Positions 10,914 to 23,700 of a stretch of 64,000 bases of DNA are shown here, piece by piece. A model generated the notes under the pieces. It saw only the letters and a program-made list of their open reading frames with translations. It was not told the DNA's origin and made no database searches. The stretch covers positions 40,747,885 to 40,811,884 of the forward strand of contig NC_045128.1 in the NCBI RefSeq assembly GCF_007655135.1, written 5' to 3'. The translations under genes and the position numbers were made by a program. The DNA is from Punica granatum. Taxonomy: Eukaryota > Streptophyta > Magnoliopsida > Myrtales > Lythraceae. Numbering within the stretch: the first letter of the stretch is position 1; each line of letters begins with the position of its first letter.

Positions 10914-12874
10914 ATGGAGAGAGGTCGAAGTAGCTTGGACGTTAGTAACAAGAAGGACGAGGAACTAGAAGTTGTACTCCCCGGGTTTAGGTTCTATCCG
11001 ACGGATGAAGAGCTCCTAGGGTTTTATTTACGTAGGAAGGTCGAGGGCAAGCTCCTCCGAGTAGATCAGCTTATCAAGCATATCGACATCTATAAATACA
11101 ATCCATGGGATCTTCCAAGTAAGCTTTCCGGCCCCTTAATTAAGTCATGCTATACAACATACTCTTCATGATTTCATACTATATTTTCTTTATATATATG
11201 TAAGTTGTATGTGATTGATATCATAACTAGTTACTACGAAGAGAAGATATCAAGCAAGTTATAGCTATCGAACAAGTTTGCTATAGTATCTCTGCATAGT
11301 TTGCATGAGTTTTCAGAACTTCATTTCCGGGTATTAGGGTTGTTTTTAAAAGGTTTTTAGTGATGAAATTGTATATTGGGTTTTTCAAATTTCATGAATC
11401 CTTAACGTAATATTTCGAGCATCAAATTTCCCAGGTTTCTCATGTGCATGTATATGTATGCGCCTCTTATTGCAGATTTAATCACCACTGGATACATACG
11501 TGACCTTAATTAGGTTAGGAGAGCCATATAGTGATTTTTCTGGGTAAATTTCAAAAAAGTTATAAGAGTAAATCGAATTGAGGTTAAGACAAAACATATA
11601 AAGTTGTAACCACGTCAACTATAGATGAACCCTAATCCATCGTCTAACTAGCCTGAATTGAAAAAGCTAATATGATGATGGTGCATCCATGAAAGGGATC
11701 AGATCTTTAGTAGTATTATTGTGTGTATAATTTATTTGCATTACATCCCATCGATATGCTATTTACCATGAACAAGAGCACATCCCGAAGATTTAGTTGA
11801 ATAATATTAGCATTATGATTTCTAGTGCTACTATATTAATTTTACCATTGCATAACCTTCGTTTTAATTTGTCATGGAAAATCAGCAGTGAATGGGGGAG
11901 ACAAAGAATGGTACTTCTTCTGCATGAGAGGGAGGAAGTACAAGAACAGTGTGAGACCAAATCGGGTGACGGGATCGGGATTCTGGAAAGCCACTGGCAT
12001 CGACAAGCCCGTATATTCGACCAAGGAATCCCATGAATGTGTCGGACTCAAGAAGTCCCTCGTCTACTACCGCGGAACCGCCGGTAAAGGCACAAAAACT
12101 GACTGGATGATGCATGAATTCCGACTGCCACCAACCGGAAAGAGTGGCCATTTGCCCAGCAAAAGAATCATTGCTGAAGAAGAAGCTGTAAGACATATAT
12201 AGATATTCAAAAATTCTTTCACGTCTTTCTTAAACAAGTTCGTCTACCCTTTGTGTATTTACAAACTGAAAGATTTCGTGGTCTCTAAGATCATACTGAT
12301 TTAAGCATAATTTCTTTCGACTTTTGTACAAGTCTAAGTATAATTTTAGGGGAAGCAAATCGGATTTGTATATCCAATGCATTAGATCATTAACGTATTT
12401 ATCAATGAAAATGCACATCTCCTGGCCGAAAGTCTGAACCAGGAATATTGCTCGATTTCGATTTTGCAGGAAGTTTGGACCCTCTGCAGGATTTTCAAAC
12501 GGACACCGGTGCCATCAAGAAAATACATCCCAGAAGGGAAAGACAAAAAGCCTGATGCGATCAAGGACACAATGATTATCAGCACTACAATGGATTCCAG
12601 TTCTAAATCTTGTAGCTTCGACTCCGACTATGGTGAGCATTACCTGAGCTTCGGAGACTCAGTCATCAACCAGCAGAAAGAGAGAAAACCCATGACGGCT
12701 GGCGGACAGCTATATTGTTGGTCTGGAAATTATTCGAACTCGGAGCCTTACAAGAGCTTTTGGGATGTGAATGAGGATCAGGATTTCTTCGCAGATCAGG
12801 AGTTGGATGAACTAAGATCAGTCGCACACAGAGCCATTAGTTCGTCTCAGGTTTACGGTTATGATTTCAGCTAG
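10914..12874 (+). CDS. NAC-domain transcription factor, JUNGBRUNNEN1/NAC042-like
   Basis: Three exons: 10914-11118, 11886-12187, 12470-12874; about 303 aa. The NAC domain (about residues 22-180) is complete: [36 protein letters not shown] then [29 protein letters not shown] and [23 protein letters not shown] and [11 protein letters not shown]. Intron positions are the usual ones for NAC genes. DIYKYx[19 protein letters not shown] and [23 protein letters not shown] segments match JUB1/ANAC042 as remembered, a regulator of longevity, H2O2 and heat or drought responses. The C-terminal activation region (from about 180) is Ser/Asp-rich and ends in SQVYGYDFS. It is predicted to be nuclear and to bind a CGT core as a dimer. 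The exon 2 acceptor is a CAGCAG doublet (11883-11888), allowing one-codon variation. Confidence 0.93.
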
Positions 12875-13029
12875 ATAGGTGTTTCTTTCTTTTTGAAAAA
12901 GGCTTAGGGGGCCAGAAGAATAGAAATAAAACAATACAGAAACTCCCTTTTATCAGCGAAGATGAAGATAGGTGTTTAAGGTAATATTGCATTGTCTGAT
13001 GTCCCACATATTATACCCGATCGAACTAT

Positions 13030-13296
13030 GTTTGAGATGTAATGTAACATTAAGGAGCCAGCAGACGGCATTGCCATATGTATTGTATATATACCTTCGC
13101 TTCTTACGAGGGGCCAACTTTTCGTGTCCAAAGGTCACCATTTTTTCGCGATTCCAACAATTAATGGATGCGTGCTTGTTCGAGAAAGTTCTTCTGTGAA
13201 TAACCATATGGTATGGTCTAATGAAATGTACCATGAAGGACCCAGCAGACGGCAGTGCCATATGGATTGTATATATTACCTTTGCTTCTCATGAGG
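13030..13296. repeat. Direct repeat of ~82 bp, spacing ~184 bp
   Basis: About 13030-13111 and 13214-13296 share GCAGACGGCA(T/G)TGCCATATG followed by ATTGTATATAT(T)ACCTT(C/T)GCTTCT. It lies between the NAC 3' UTR and the minus-strand SWAP70-like gene. Probably a partial duplication within an old element. Confidence 0.75.
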
Positions 13297-13514
13297 TAGC
13301 GACCATTCAAAGATAGTTGGTGGATGAAAGTTAAAGCTCCCAGGACCCAGTCGACTTGACTTGTTGAATGATGCCAAGTAGCATTGAAGCAGTGGACTTG
13401 TGTATACATGTGGAATTGTCTGAAAATTCTGTTGCGACTTTATTTACATATATATATATATATATATATTATCTAGAAATATTATGAGAGGACACATTTT
13501 TTTACACATGAGAT

Positions 13515-16500
13515 TCATTGGTTATCGGCATTCAAATCTTTCAGGCTCGTAAATTGAACTCTATGCTCCTCGTCGTCGTCGTCGTCGTCATTAGCATTTT
13601 GGCTGACAGCAGGACTGTCCATGCCGCATCCTCCCTTGTCGGCATTGATATCTATATCTCTTTGATCGGCTGTTCTTCCTTCTCCAACTGACCTAAAATC
13701 AATTCTATCAACTGGTCGGTGGACCACACTCTCTTCGGAAATAGTTGATGTTTTAGAGACGCTAACACATGCCATATCCCCGCTTTCCTCAGATGAGTTG
13801 ACATGCTTTGTCAGACTATCATGATTTTGAGAGCAAGACTCCATCTTCTCCTCCGATGCTCCATCTTGATCAATCCGTTCTCCGTCTTGATCGATCCGCA
13901 CTCTGTTGAAACACAAAATGGAAAAAATAAAGGGGCTCACTTTTCATGGTTTGACAGAAATGAAAGTAGAAGAAAGAGAGATTGTAAACCTTTGCAGCTC
14001 CGCTTGAAGTCCATTCACATAAGCCAGAAACTCTTGCTTGTCCTTCACAGATTCCGACTCTTTCTGTTCTGCTTCCTTCTCTCTAGCCCGGGTCTCTGCC
14101 TCTGCAACTCGTGCTTTCTCATTCTCCTTGAGAAGAGCTGCTTCGAGGGCACTAGCATGCTCTCTAGCTTTTGCAAGTTCAGATAGCAATAACTCTGCCT
14201 CCTGAAGGGCAGCGTCTCTCTGCTTAATCAGTTCCTCCCTTTCTCTATCAAGGGCCAAGGCCATCTCTTCCGACTCTTTAAGCTGCATATAGAGAATTAA
14301 AATCCACATGCACAGCAACATAGATAAGGGAAATCCATAAACCATGTCAGGTGAATTTATTAGTCTCAAAGTACCTTTAGCTTGAGTGAGTCCAACTGCT
14401 CCTCATACACTTGGGTCAACCTTCCAATTTCTGAGAGAGTCATTTTCCGTTGTTGATCTATTGTACGGACAGCAGATGCTGCTGACTCTGCAGCTTCAGC
14501 AGTATCTGACAACTTCCCTGCTAGATCTTTTATAGTTGAATCCCGTGCTCGAATATCATGAGCCAAATTCTGCAGTTCCTCATCCTTTACTCGCAGCGTC
14601 TCCTGCAGATACATTCTCGGTATGAACAGATGACAGAGTTGAAAAAGGTAACTCATTGACTAGTAATCACTTTAGAGACAAATGGGTCGCTACTGTACCT
14701 TCATAATTGTGAAATCATCCAGAGGACCCTCAATAATTGTATTTGTTGTCACCCCAAGGGCATTTCTCATGGAAATCTGCATTGCTGCTTCAATTTCCTT
14801 GGAACATTCCAATGCAGTTGAATTAGCAGCAGAAATTGCTGCTGCTAGTGTTCCAAACTTTGAAGAACCATCCCCGCTTAAGGCATTGACAGCTTCTTTA
14901 TGTGCTCTTAGAACCAACTGCGTTGCCCTGATCATACAAAGGAGAACAAGTGAAGATGAAATCCAGGTTCAATAAAGAGATAGTTAGAAACATAAAGTGC
15001 GAGACCACTCTCTTTATATGGTATACGATTAAAGTTCCTATTTTCCAGTCACAGTAATCCCCTTATTCCTGTTTATTAGTGCTTGTTACTTTGCTTCACT
15101 ATGAGAAACTATGAGAGCCGTCCACAGGTAATTCCGGGTTACATGATGAGGGAGTGCCAAAACCCTGTTTGAAATGCATTACAGTTGCTTATTCTGACCA
15201 GTTAAGCTTCTTGCAGAAAGGTCACTTTCAAAGAACGATCAAGTGACTTTATATTTGAGTTTTCCTAAGCATGCAAAGCTGTTCGCTAATAACTCCGAGG
15301 CAGCAAGACAATAATAGAATAGAACTTCTAGTTTTCATGTCTTACTGCAGAGTCGATACCCAAGCTCTCGCGGCACCAGGAGTTTCAGCGACAAAAAGGT
15401 AATCTTTCCTTGACGGGGTTCCAATATCTAAAATATGCATTGTTAAGAAGTTTCCTTTTCGAGAAGTAAAAATGCCCAACACTGCAGTTGCTGAAATAAT
15501 GAGAAATCAAGCAGCATGATAAGGATACAGAAGCAGCAGCCATCATACTTTGGCAACCCACTGAAACATAACAAAAAACAAAATGGAAGGAAAGCTGAAT
15601 CAGTCTCCATTTGGGCAAAATTACAATCAGACTACAGCAAAGAAGGTAAAAAGTCGAAACTATAAAACTTACTGAAAGTTCACCGGTGATAGAGTGATGG
15701 TGCTACTGTCATCGAACTCAATGATTCCTCTAGCTGATGGTTCATTTCTCCTGACCCTGCCATGGAAAGACCAGAAGAGAACAAAATCATCAAATTATTC
15801 AGTAATATATGCAAAGAATACTCAGATGTGAAATTACTTACTTGTATTCCATTCTCCCAGTGATAGGATCAAGGATCACCCAACGCTCATTCCACTTCTT
15901 TAACTATTGGGAATTCAAGCAGAACAATATATTAGAACCGAAACTACAAGCTTCAATTCTATAAGCAGCAGTGAACACGCACATTGGCTTCCGCACAGAT
16001 GCATCGAAAATCATCTCATTGCATTTCTCTAACAAATGCATCACATCTAAAAACAAATCAATATTCCCAGTACATGAAGCTCTCGGCTATCAGATATTCA
16101 AGTCCACTTTCACAACCCTAAAGCAGCGTCCCCTTATGAGCATTCTATTCATCAGCTATAGGACTGAAAAACTCAGCGACTTAACTACTATCCTCATCTC
16201 AACAACAAATGACACTGCAATTCGACCTCTACACTGCGGTTCCAGCATACCCCATTCTCGAACTGCTCTGTGGATTCTTATAAATGAACTCCTAACATAT
16301 TATAAATCTCGAATTACCATAATTCTGTGACCTGATCCATACAGCATGCCATCCATGAACCAACTAGACAAATTGTCCCATGTCATAAAATCAACAAAGA
16401 GGGCCGAGGTCAATGATCAAAACTCATGGCATGAAATGAAAATACGCTGAAGCTCGAAAAGAGCTAAACGATAAACAGATCATCAGAAATCCAAAGCTAT

Positions 16501-16812
16501 AGAGGGGGCGAGAGAGGGAGAGGGGGTACTGTGTAGGATCGCTTGAGAAGGGGACCCTGGAGCAAGGTCTTGTCGGAAGTAGAGGTCAACCGCCGTTTGA
16601 TCTTCTCCAAGTTCCAATCAACATCTGCAGCTCTCTCCTGCGACTGCTCCTGCTGGCCAGAAGTTTCGGAGAAATTTGAGAAACCCATTTCCCCATTCGT
16701 CACGTTGGCTCATGAAAGAAAGGTTTCAGGCAAGAACTAGAGAGAACTAGAGAGAGAGAGAGAGAGAGAGAGAGAGCAAACAACTGACCGCGGAAGCGCC
16801 ATTACTGGCCAT
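13515..16812 (-). CDS. SWAP70: PH-domain coiled-coil protein, plant SWAP70/DEF6 homolog
   Basis: Ten exons on the minus strand: 16812-16789, 16649-16530, 15903-15842, 15756-15673, 15560-15529, 15427-15346, 14927-14699, 14602-14375, 14282-13990, 13902-13515. Every junction is GT-AG and all phases agree, giving 513 aa. The product starts MASNGASA, then LEKIKRRL and LLQGPLLKRS, then a PH domain (about 37-138) with KKWNERWVILDP, STITLSPVNF and RKDYLFVAETPGAARAWVSTL. From about 212 to 385 a coiled coil carries ETLRVKDEELQNLA and ALDREREELIKQRDAALQEAE. The tail is hydrophilic with a run of seven Asp. Arabidopsis SWAP70 (about 485 aa, recalled) is a Rac/ROP exchange-factor-like protein that binds phosphoinositides and acts in pattern-triggered immunity. 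The first exon is only 24 nt; its acceptor at 16650 follows a long CT tract and is a CAGCAG doublet. Confidence 0.92.
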
Positions 16813-17227
16813 GGCAAAGATGAAGCTTATCCCCAATAAAGACCCAAGAAAGCCGTACGAGCTGAAGTAGGCTAGTCAGCTCAGCTTATTAGGATCATGA
16901 GAGAGAGAGAGTAGCGGAGGTTTCGTGATCTTCTTTCCCTTCTCGTTCTTTAATGGAGCTTTGCAGTTTGCAGCGGGTAATGGCTTCCGTTCCTCGGACG
17001 TTTTCCTCGATGACAGACACAGTGCTCGGGTCTGACCCGAATGCCCGACCACTCATCCTCTTCACCCGATTGGCCCATCACCACTGGGCCTCAGGCCCAC
17101 AATCTCCGAGCCATCCCTCAAATAGTAACGATCCTCCTGCAGGCTGGCTTATACACAACTTCGGGTATATGGTATCCAACTGAACGATCACAACGATCAA
17201 TGGAGGAAAGAAACTGCACAATAGAGT
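16813..17227. other. Promoter and leader of the SWAP70-like gene plus flank
   Basis: GA/CT-rich leader sequence adjoins the minus-strand ATG at 16812. GC-rich flank follows with no coding frame that looks real. Confidence 0.5.
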
Positions 17228-17321
17228 GCTAACCAAGTGTCCGGGAGTCGGGACGACGGCTCCGACCTACGAACGCTAATCAAGTGTCTGGGAGTCGGGA
17301 CGACTGCTCCGACTTACAAAC
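17228..17321 (+). repeat. Two-copy 47-bp tandem repeat
   Basis: Two head-to-tail units of GCTAAYCAAGTGTCYGGGAG followed by TCGGGACGAC(G/T)GCTCCGACYTAC. The copies differ at a few transitions. GC-rich against an AT-rich background. Confidence 0.85.
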
Positions 17322-19980
17322 CATTATTAAGTACGTCAAGTGAGATTTTAATTAGTTTTGCATTTCAACGTGTCAAATAGATAACTATTGTGTTAATGGC
17401 CCATATTGTCTGATTTTATTAGTATTCGTTGAGATGGAGAAAAACGAAAATGATTGATCTAATGTGAATGCATAACGTTCAATTATCATCGACCCAATAT
17501 CCACGGTCAATGATCAACACGGATATTCAAAATTTCCAAATTAAAGCACTCTTTTTTTTCACTTAGTCAAAAATACAATAATTGATTGATAGATAGATTG
17601 AATAATAATGATGGTGGCTCAATCGATGGACAAGTCATCATCAGTCAGTCCGAGTCCGTTTACCATAGCAAATGCAGGTTGATTTAGGTGGTTCCATATC
17701 TATTCCCCTGCTGCTACGTCCATACGTACGATGGCTTTTATGAAATTTCAATATACAACTCAGGAATTATATGAGACTGATGTCCCAAATTGATTTTTCT
17801 ATCACAATTAACCTCCGGTTGACTGAGACGACCGTCGACATTGAAATTCAGATTAACACGGCCTGACAAATCAAAACTCTTATATTCACATATATATATA
17901 TATATATATATGTACATATCAGATATCCGTTTGGCATATCCAAGGGATTATTGCTAATTTCATCTCTGTGTATATACCGTACGTATACGTATATATTGAT
18001 GAGCTTATATGCGTGTGCGTAGTTTTGCGACCAGCATTCATGTAGCTGCGTACCGAATGACCATATGACAATAAATCTTAATTAAGCACAAAATGTCAAC
18101 TACTCTACTGCGATTGTACTGAAACCGGACATATATACATCGGTCTATTTTTAGGGTATTTTCCTAAAATTTACCGCTTACTAGTAAATTATTTAATTTA
18201 ACTATCTAATGCAAGATTTTCATCCTATGACATCACCGTAGGAAATTGTGTCATCATCGGGAGTCATAGGTCCAAGGATTTATCAGCATAAAAATAATAA
18301 CACTGTAAAGAAGAAGATGTGACATAGGTTTCGATGACTAATTAAACGTTTTCTTGACTGCTAACGGCTAAAGACGCCCATTGAATTAATACAAAAATGG
18401 GAATAATTTTGACAATTACGCTTTCTTTCTTTTTTTCGATGACAGACAATTACGCTTATTAGCTCAACGTCAGCCCAAGAAAGATGGATTAATTTATCTA
18501 TACAATGACTTATTCTTAGGGTAGATATACATAATAAGATATCAACCTTATCGCTGCTTATTGCATTATCTGAGCTTTCCCTTATTAATTATTATTAAAT
18601 TCTCTCTTCAAAATATTCCTTTCTGGTAACTCTCTTTTTTACCGATTCAGGTCAATGAATTAGGTACAACGATATAGAAAATTTAATAAAATAGTAATGG
18701 TAATCTCTTAACGATAATTAAATTTGAAATTTTTAAATTATTAAGCGAGAATGTGTGACACTTTACTACACCTCCTTCCTTATGTTTTTTTTAACTAATC
18801 AATCAATATCGGGTAATTATGCATGCAATTAATCGTCTTGTAAATTAAGCTAAAAATTACATAAATATTGACTAGTTATTTTTATACAATATCGCAGAAG
18901 ATTGAAGCGTGGGAACGTGATTGAAGATCAGTGTGTTTGATCATATAACTATTGGCAAGCAAAGTAGCATGGAGAGCGCCACTAGTTAATTGTTGATACA
19001 GCATGAAACATGGGATGTAGAGACCCCAAGATCTCAAGAGATGTGTTATCAATATATGCTCATATATTAAGGATTAGGAGAGTCAGTTAATTGATTCGAC
19101 TGAATGATGCTTATTAATTAGATCAATAGCTTTCACTCATATAAAATTTATATATTTGTATTTATCTAATATTTTTTTCTATCTTGATGATTTCCTTCAT
19201 GGTTGTTACATATACATGATGTAAACTTTGACCCATCATCAAGACCAAAAATTGATAGATGCTAGCTAACTCTATATGTAAAATATTCACAGACAATTAA
19301 TTGGCACAACTAATACCTTTAAAGATACGTTACGCCGAACTGCCTAGAACCAAGAGAAAAAATACAGTGCCGGAATGAATTGAGACTCGAGAACACTAAG
19401 TGCGTAATCTTATGAAACTTTTAATATAGCGAGAAAAGAAGAAAGGAGATATAGTATAAGAAATTAACTGAATAGAACGATCGAATAATATAGAGAACTT
19501 ACCTACTTATAGACCGTAGAATATCTGAAAATAGACATCAAATATACAGAATAATATCTAAGTTGGATATAGGAAATTTCAAGAATATACCACCTAATCG
19601 ATTGATACGATCTTATTCCGAAAATATTCTATTTTCTAAATAACCAAACAATATCTCAAACTTCTTACATATGCAATTTCCAGTCCTCTCCTCCTACATA
19701 AGATAAGACAATGAACTTGTTCAATATTTGATCACCATCGTATTTTTCCAAGAGAAACCACCGAGTACAAAAAAAGGACTGAAGACCAACAAAAGGGTAC
19801 GTATATTGGGGGGGTCGTCGCAGGACATTGGAAGAATCTTGGATTAAACATGGATGAAAAGTCAAGTCGCATACTGATTCAACGGTAAATAAAGTTTATA
19901 GTATTTAAATATAAAAAACAAAATTTTTATATTTAAATATTTGTATTGCCCTATAGAACATTGGACCATGGCGATGGCCC
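17322..19980. other. AT-rich intergenic region
   Basis: No coding frame, tRNA or clear transposon ends recognised. A TA microsatellite lies at about 17889-17911. The right end is the promoter of the first SAUR-like gene. Confidence 0.5.
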
Positions 19981-19987
19981 TATAAAA
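19981..19987 (+). promoter_or_regulatory. TATA box of the first SAUR-like gene
   Basis: TATAAAA, 111 nt before the ATG at 20098, in the expected position for a leader of about 80 nt. Confidence 0.6.
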
Positions 19988-20097
19988 ACCCATATACATG
20001 CCTTTTAGACCAATCCAATAATATGGAATTATCATAACAGACATACAAGGATTCCCAAAAGATTGTTCATCCCCAAAAAGAAAGAAGACTTTCGAGC

Positions 20098-20424
20098 ATG
20101 GGGAAGGGAAGCAAGGTTCATTCATCTCGATCCTACGTGAAGTTGGACTCCGTTTCCTGCCAAGACGATCAGAACCGGCCGAGGAAGGGCTATGTCCCGG
20201 TCATGGTGGGGAAGGACCAGGAGATGATGGAGAGGCTGGACATACCCACCAAGATCGTCGAGCACCCTTACATTGTCAATCTTCTAGAGATGTCAGCAGA
20301 TGAGTTCGGGTACGGCCAGCAAGGGTTGATAAGGATCCAGGACGATCCGGATTCTTTCAAGCAGATGGTGAAGAGGATAGCCAAGGAGAGAAGGTTGGAT
20401 AGAAGCTTTTCTTTCCCATTTTGA
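20098..20424 (+). CDS. SAUR-like auxin-responsive protein, 108 aa
   Basis: Intronless, as SAUR genes usually are. The SAUR domain spans about residues 29-98: GYVPVMVGKD, MERLDIPTKIVEHPYI, LLEMSADEFGYGQQGLIRI, FKQMVKRI. This follows the family pattern of a VxVG strand, a P-x-x-hydrophobic-x-HP turn, LL-x(3)-A/S-x-EFGY and a final F-x-x-hydrophobic helix. The family's usual IPC after the last strand is replaced by IRIQDD, so it is a divergent member. SAURs promote cell expansion by inhibiting PP2C.D phosphatases; that role is family knowledge. The gene is paralogous to the SAUR-like gene at 29840, sharing MERL(D/H), PTK(I/L)VEHPYI and MSAD(E/D)FGYGQ. Confidence 0.9.
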   Translation: MGKGSKVHSSRSYVKLDSVSCQDDQNRPRKGYVPVMVGKDQEMMERLDIPTKIVEHPYIVNLLEMSADEFGYGQQGLIRIQDDPDSFKQMVKRIAKERRLDRSFSFPF

Positions 20425-21550
20425 CAAGCTAGCTTAGGATCACACACATATTTACGTATGTACTTTACATGTCTAAGTGTTGATCGATCATCGAGCTCCG
20501 TCACCTCCATGGATGCAAAGTGATCGGTGTAGTACAATGTTAATAAAAATATCAACCAGACGTTATTACAGAGAATGGCAAATCTCCTCTTCTTGCTGAT
20601 TCGATTGGGAATTTCTTCTTTTTGTTCGAGATATATAATAGAGAGACTGAGAGAGTCTCCAATACGTAGCTGCTAATTGATCGTGAGTGATCGATGAGCG
20701 CCCATTATAAACTGTTCCAGCAGTCTTTCTATAAGCTAGCTCTTTGGTCGTCAACAGTCACAACATATCTATATCAGGATATTGGGAGTTCGTTTATATT
20801 TACAAAAGTTACAACTTTGAGAACTAGAAGTCCGGTCTTTTTCTTCTTCTTTTTTTTCTGGTGATGGAATTAACGGGACGAAAGGCCAACGATGACGGAG
20901 ATGACTGTCTCTACTGGAGATTTTGGTCTGTCATTCATGGCGGTCCGGCTAACTTAAGTACCTCTGAGAAGAGAATACTTATGAAGCGTCTTCCCGAGTT
21001 GCAGTCAACTGGATAACCGTTCTCTTTAAAAAAAAAATTGGACTGATTAACTGAACAAACTAACAGAAGCATCTCCCGCTCGTATGGGTGACGTAATTGA
21101 CTTATATACCAATTATTATTCAACCAATTTGGGAAAGGAAAAGCTCGAAGAAATTACATGCCCGAAAGAGAGAGAGAGAGAGAGAGAGAGAAAATTACTT
21201 GGATAACATGTTTTGTTTATATACTACATATCGGATTATTTTGATCCAATAATGGATGGCTCAATCCACGCTAAGGCAATGGAGTTGTTGAGATGTATCT
21301 CGTATTCTAACAAAGAATCCGAAGATATGAAAATAATATTGAGATTGGATGAAAAAGAACGGGGAGAGAATTTTTTCTTTTTGGTAATCAGCGAGGAGAG
21401 AATTCAATATCCTATTGAAATTATTTTCTTATTTTGAAGAGAGTTCGTTGCATCTCTTGAATTTTTAAATAAGAAATTTTACTATGGGATTTTGGGGATA
21501 GTTCTACATTATCAATGTAATATTGCCATGAGAAATATTCTATACTAGTA
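20425..21550. other. Intergenic flank of the first SAUR-like gene
   Basis: Contains a GA microsatellite at about 21171-21191. No gene recognised. Confidence 0.5.
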
Positions 21551-22337
21551 GGCCACGTTTGAACGTCGGGATATGGATTGGGATTAGGATTTCAAAATCC
21601 TTATCCAGCAGTTGGTGTCGATGGGATACAAATAAGGATTGGGGTAAGGTGATATATAATTTTTAAGAGACAAATCCCATGTAAGGGTCAGATAAGTATG
21701 GATTGGGGTTAGTATTTATATCAAAAGACGAAAATGTGCCTATTCTAACATCAAATCCTCCAGAATTCTCACAGCGTTTTTTTTTTTTTAAGGTTTTGAG
21801 GCCAAAGATTGGGAGGGGCAGGATTGGCCACATGTTGGCCACCGCTGCCCCCAGTAAGGTTGCCGGCATAACCAGGAATTGCCAATGACCTTACTTGGGA
21901 CGGTGGTGACCAGCGTTGGGCCACCATAGCCCCGATTTACCTTTTTCTCTCTCTCTTCAGTGAAGAGAGAGAAGAAGCAGATTTGGGGCGGTGACGGCCT
22001 AATGCCAGCCACCACCACCCCAAGCGAGGTCACTAGTGACCTCATCGGGGGCGGCGGTGGCCATTGCCTCCCCTGTTCCTTCTTCTACATTCTTTTTGTT
22101 TTTACTTTTAATTCTTTTGTTAAAGTTTTATTTTTTATTTTTTATTTTAAATATTTCAAATACTTATTTTAAGAGATATATTTTTTTTTTATAGATAAGG
22201 GATATGTTCGTCATTTACCTAGAATATACAAATTCTAAATCCAAATACATTCCAAACATTTGATTAGAATATTGTAATGCCAGGGATTTTAAATCCTAAC
22301 TCATCGTATCCTTAACTCGAAAGTCGAATGTAGCTGT
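21551..22337. mobile_element. Foldback/MITE-type element with GC-rich core
   Basis: The left end (GGCCACGTTTGAACGTCGGG...ATTAGGATTTCAAAATCC) is matched in inverted orientation by the right end (GGATTTTAAATCCTAACTC...TCGAATGTAGCTGTA). Subterminal AAAAGACGAAAATGTGCC is mirrored by the complement of GGGATATGTTCGTCATTT. The centre (about 21815-22070) is GC-rich with GGCCACC and GAGGTCACTAGTGACCTC motifs and is itself partly palindromic. There is no transposase frame. Superfamily and exact ends are uncertain. Confidence 0.7.
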
Positions 22338-23700
22338 AAGGTACTGTATCTCTATGAAGTGAATGGGGTCTTGTATCAATACACGGTTGTGAAATTAGAA
22401 ATTACAATTCACAGATAATTTTCTTGTGAACTTCTCAGCAGTTTTTAGTTACTTTAGAGTCTCTAATCTCTATGGTTGGTAAGAGTAGAGACTGGTGAGA
22501 TTTAAGAAGATTATGAGACCCTCTTCAATCTGAATCTTGTAACAGGGGCTGAAAAACAGGAGGACGATCTCAATGTTATGATCTCAAGGTTTAAAAATTT
22601 TACGATGTACATCCTACTGTTCCTTATTCTTACTTATTGGTCTCAATCGACATTCTTCCCAACAGAAGGTACATGTAATGATTTTTAAATTTTCTGTTTG
22701 ACTACGAAGATATGATCAGAAGAAGGCCGAGGGGGGCATGCCTATCCTTCCTATGTATGTTAGACAATATTAATTAGTATGTTGATTTTTATGATCAATC
22801 GTATGATACACCTACCTGATCTTGGTCAATTATTCCACAAAAGCGAAATATGGTTAAATTACTATTTAAGTATTCATCTTTTAGCAAATTGAGAGAATGT
22901 GTGTAAGATTTATGACAACCCAAAGTGCTTGCTCCAATTCTTGTACGTTTACATATTATGCATGTAATAGAAACGTGCCCAGTTACATACGGATCATGCC
23001 GTATCATATTCGTTTGCTTAATTATTCTATTCTATTCTATTTTGTATGCATTTTATCCCTACTATTATTTCAATATATTAGGTTAAAATTGAAAATTGAA
23101 ATACTCCACAAAAGGTGAAAAAAATCCTTAAATTAAAAAATACGGAGGTAACTTTTTTTTTCAGTTACAACGGATAACTTTTTATTCTTCATATCATTTA
23201 TATTATTTTTTCAGTGTGAATTTTGGTAACCGAAAACCGTATAAGTTAATATCCTCTATATTATATCATATGTATATCACTTAGTAAATTGGCATCAGAA
23301 TTACCTAAAATAACCTATATGAAGAAATAATTACAGCAGAACAAACATGATGAAGCATGCGCATGCAAACCAGCACGCGTCAGAGATCACCAGAAGGAAA
23401 ATATATATTTGGGGCTATGGCCCCGTAGTTCACCTAAAAATATATTCTTTTTTCCTCTATAACTGTAAAAGAAAGTCTTTCTTTCCAATATATTGCAATT
23501 TTCACTTGTTATACCAAAATATATATCTATTATTTCCGATTTTCGAGTGATGATGATGATGATAATTAATTCTACCAAAAAAATAATAAGTAATTAAGGG
23601 AAAACAGATGCAGAAGATGACCATTTTCCCACTTCCTTCTTATATACGAGGTTCGTGGTACATCTTACAAAATGTATCCCTAAATCTCTTAATCTCTTTA
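22338..23700. other. AT-rich intergenic region
   Basis: No coding frame or repeat with recognisable ends seen. Confidence 0.5.

Noticed and set aside
13803..14186. Plus-strand 127-codon frame
   Set aside because: It lies antisense to well-supported coiled-coil exons of the SWAP70-like gene.
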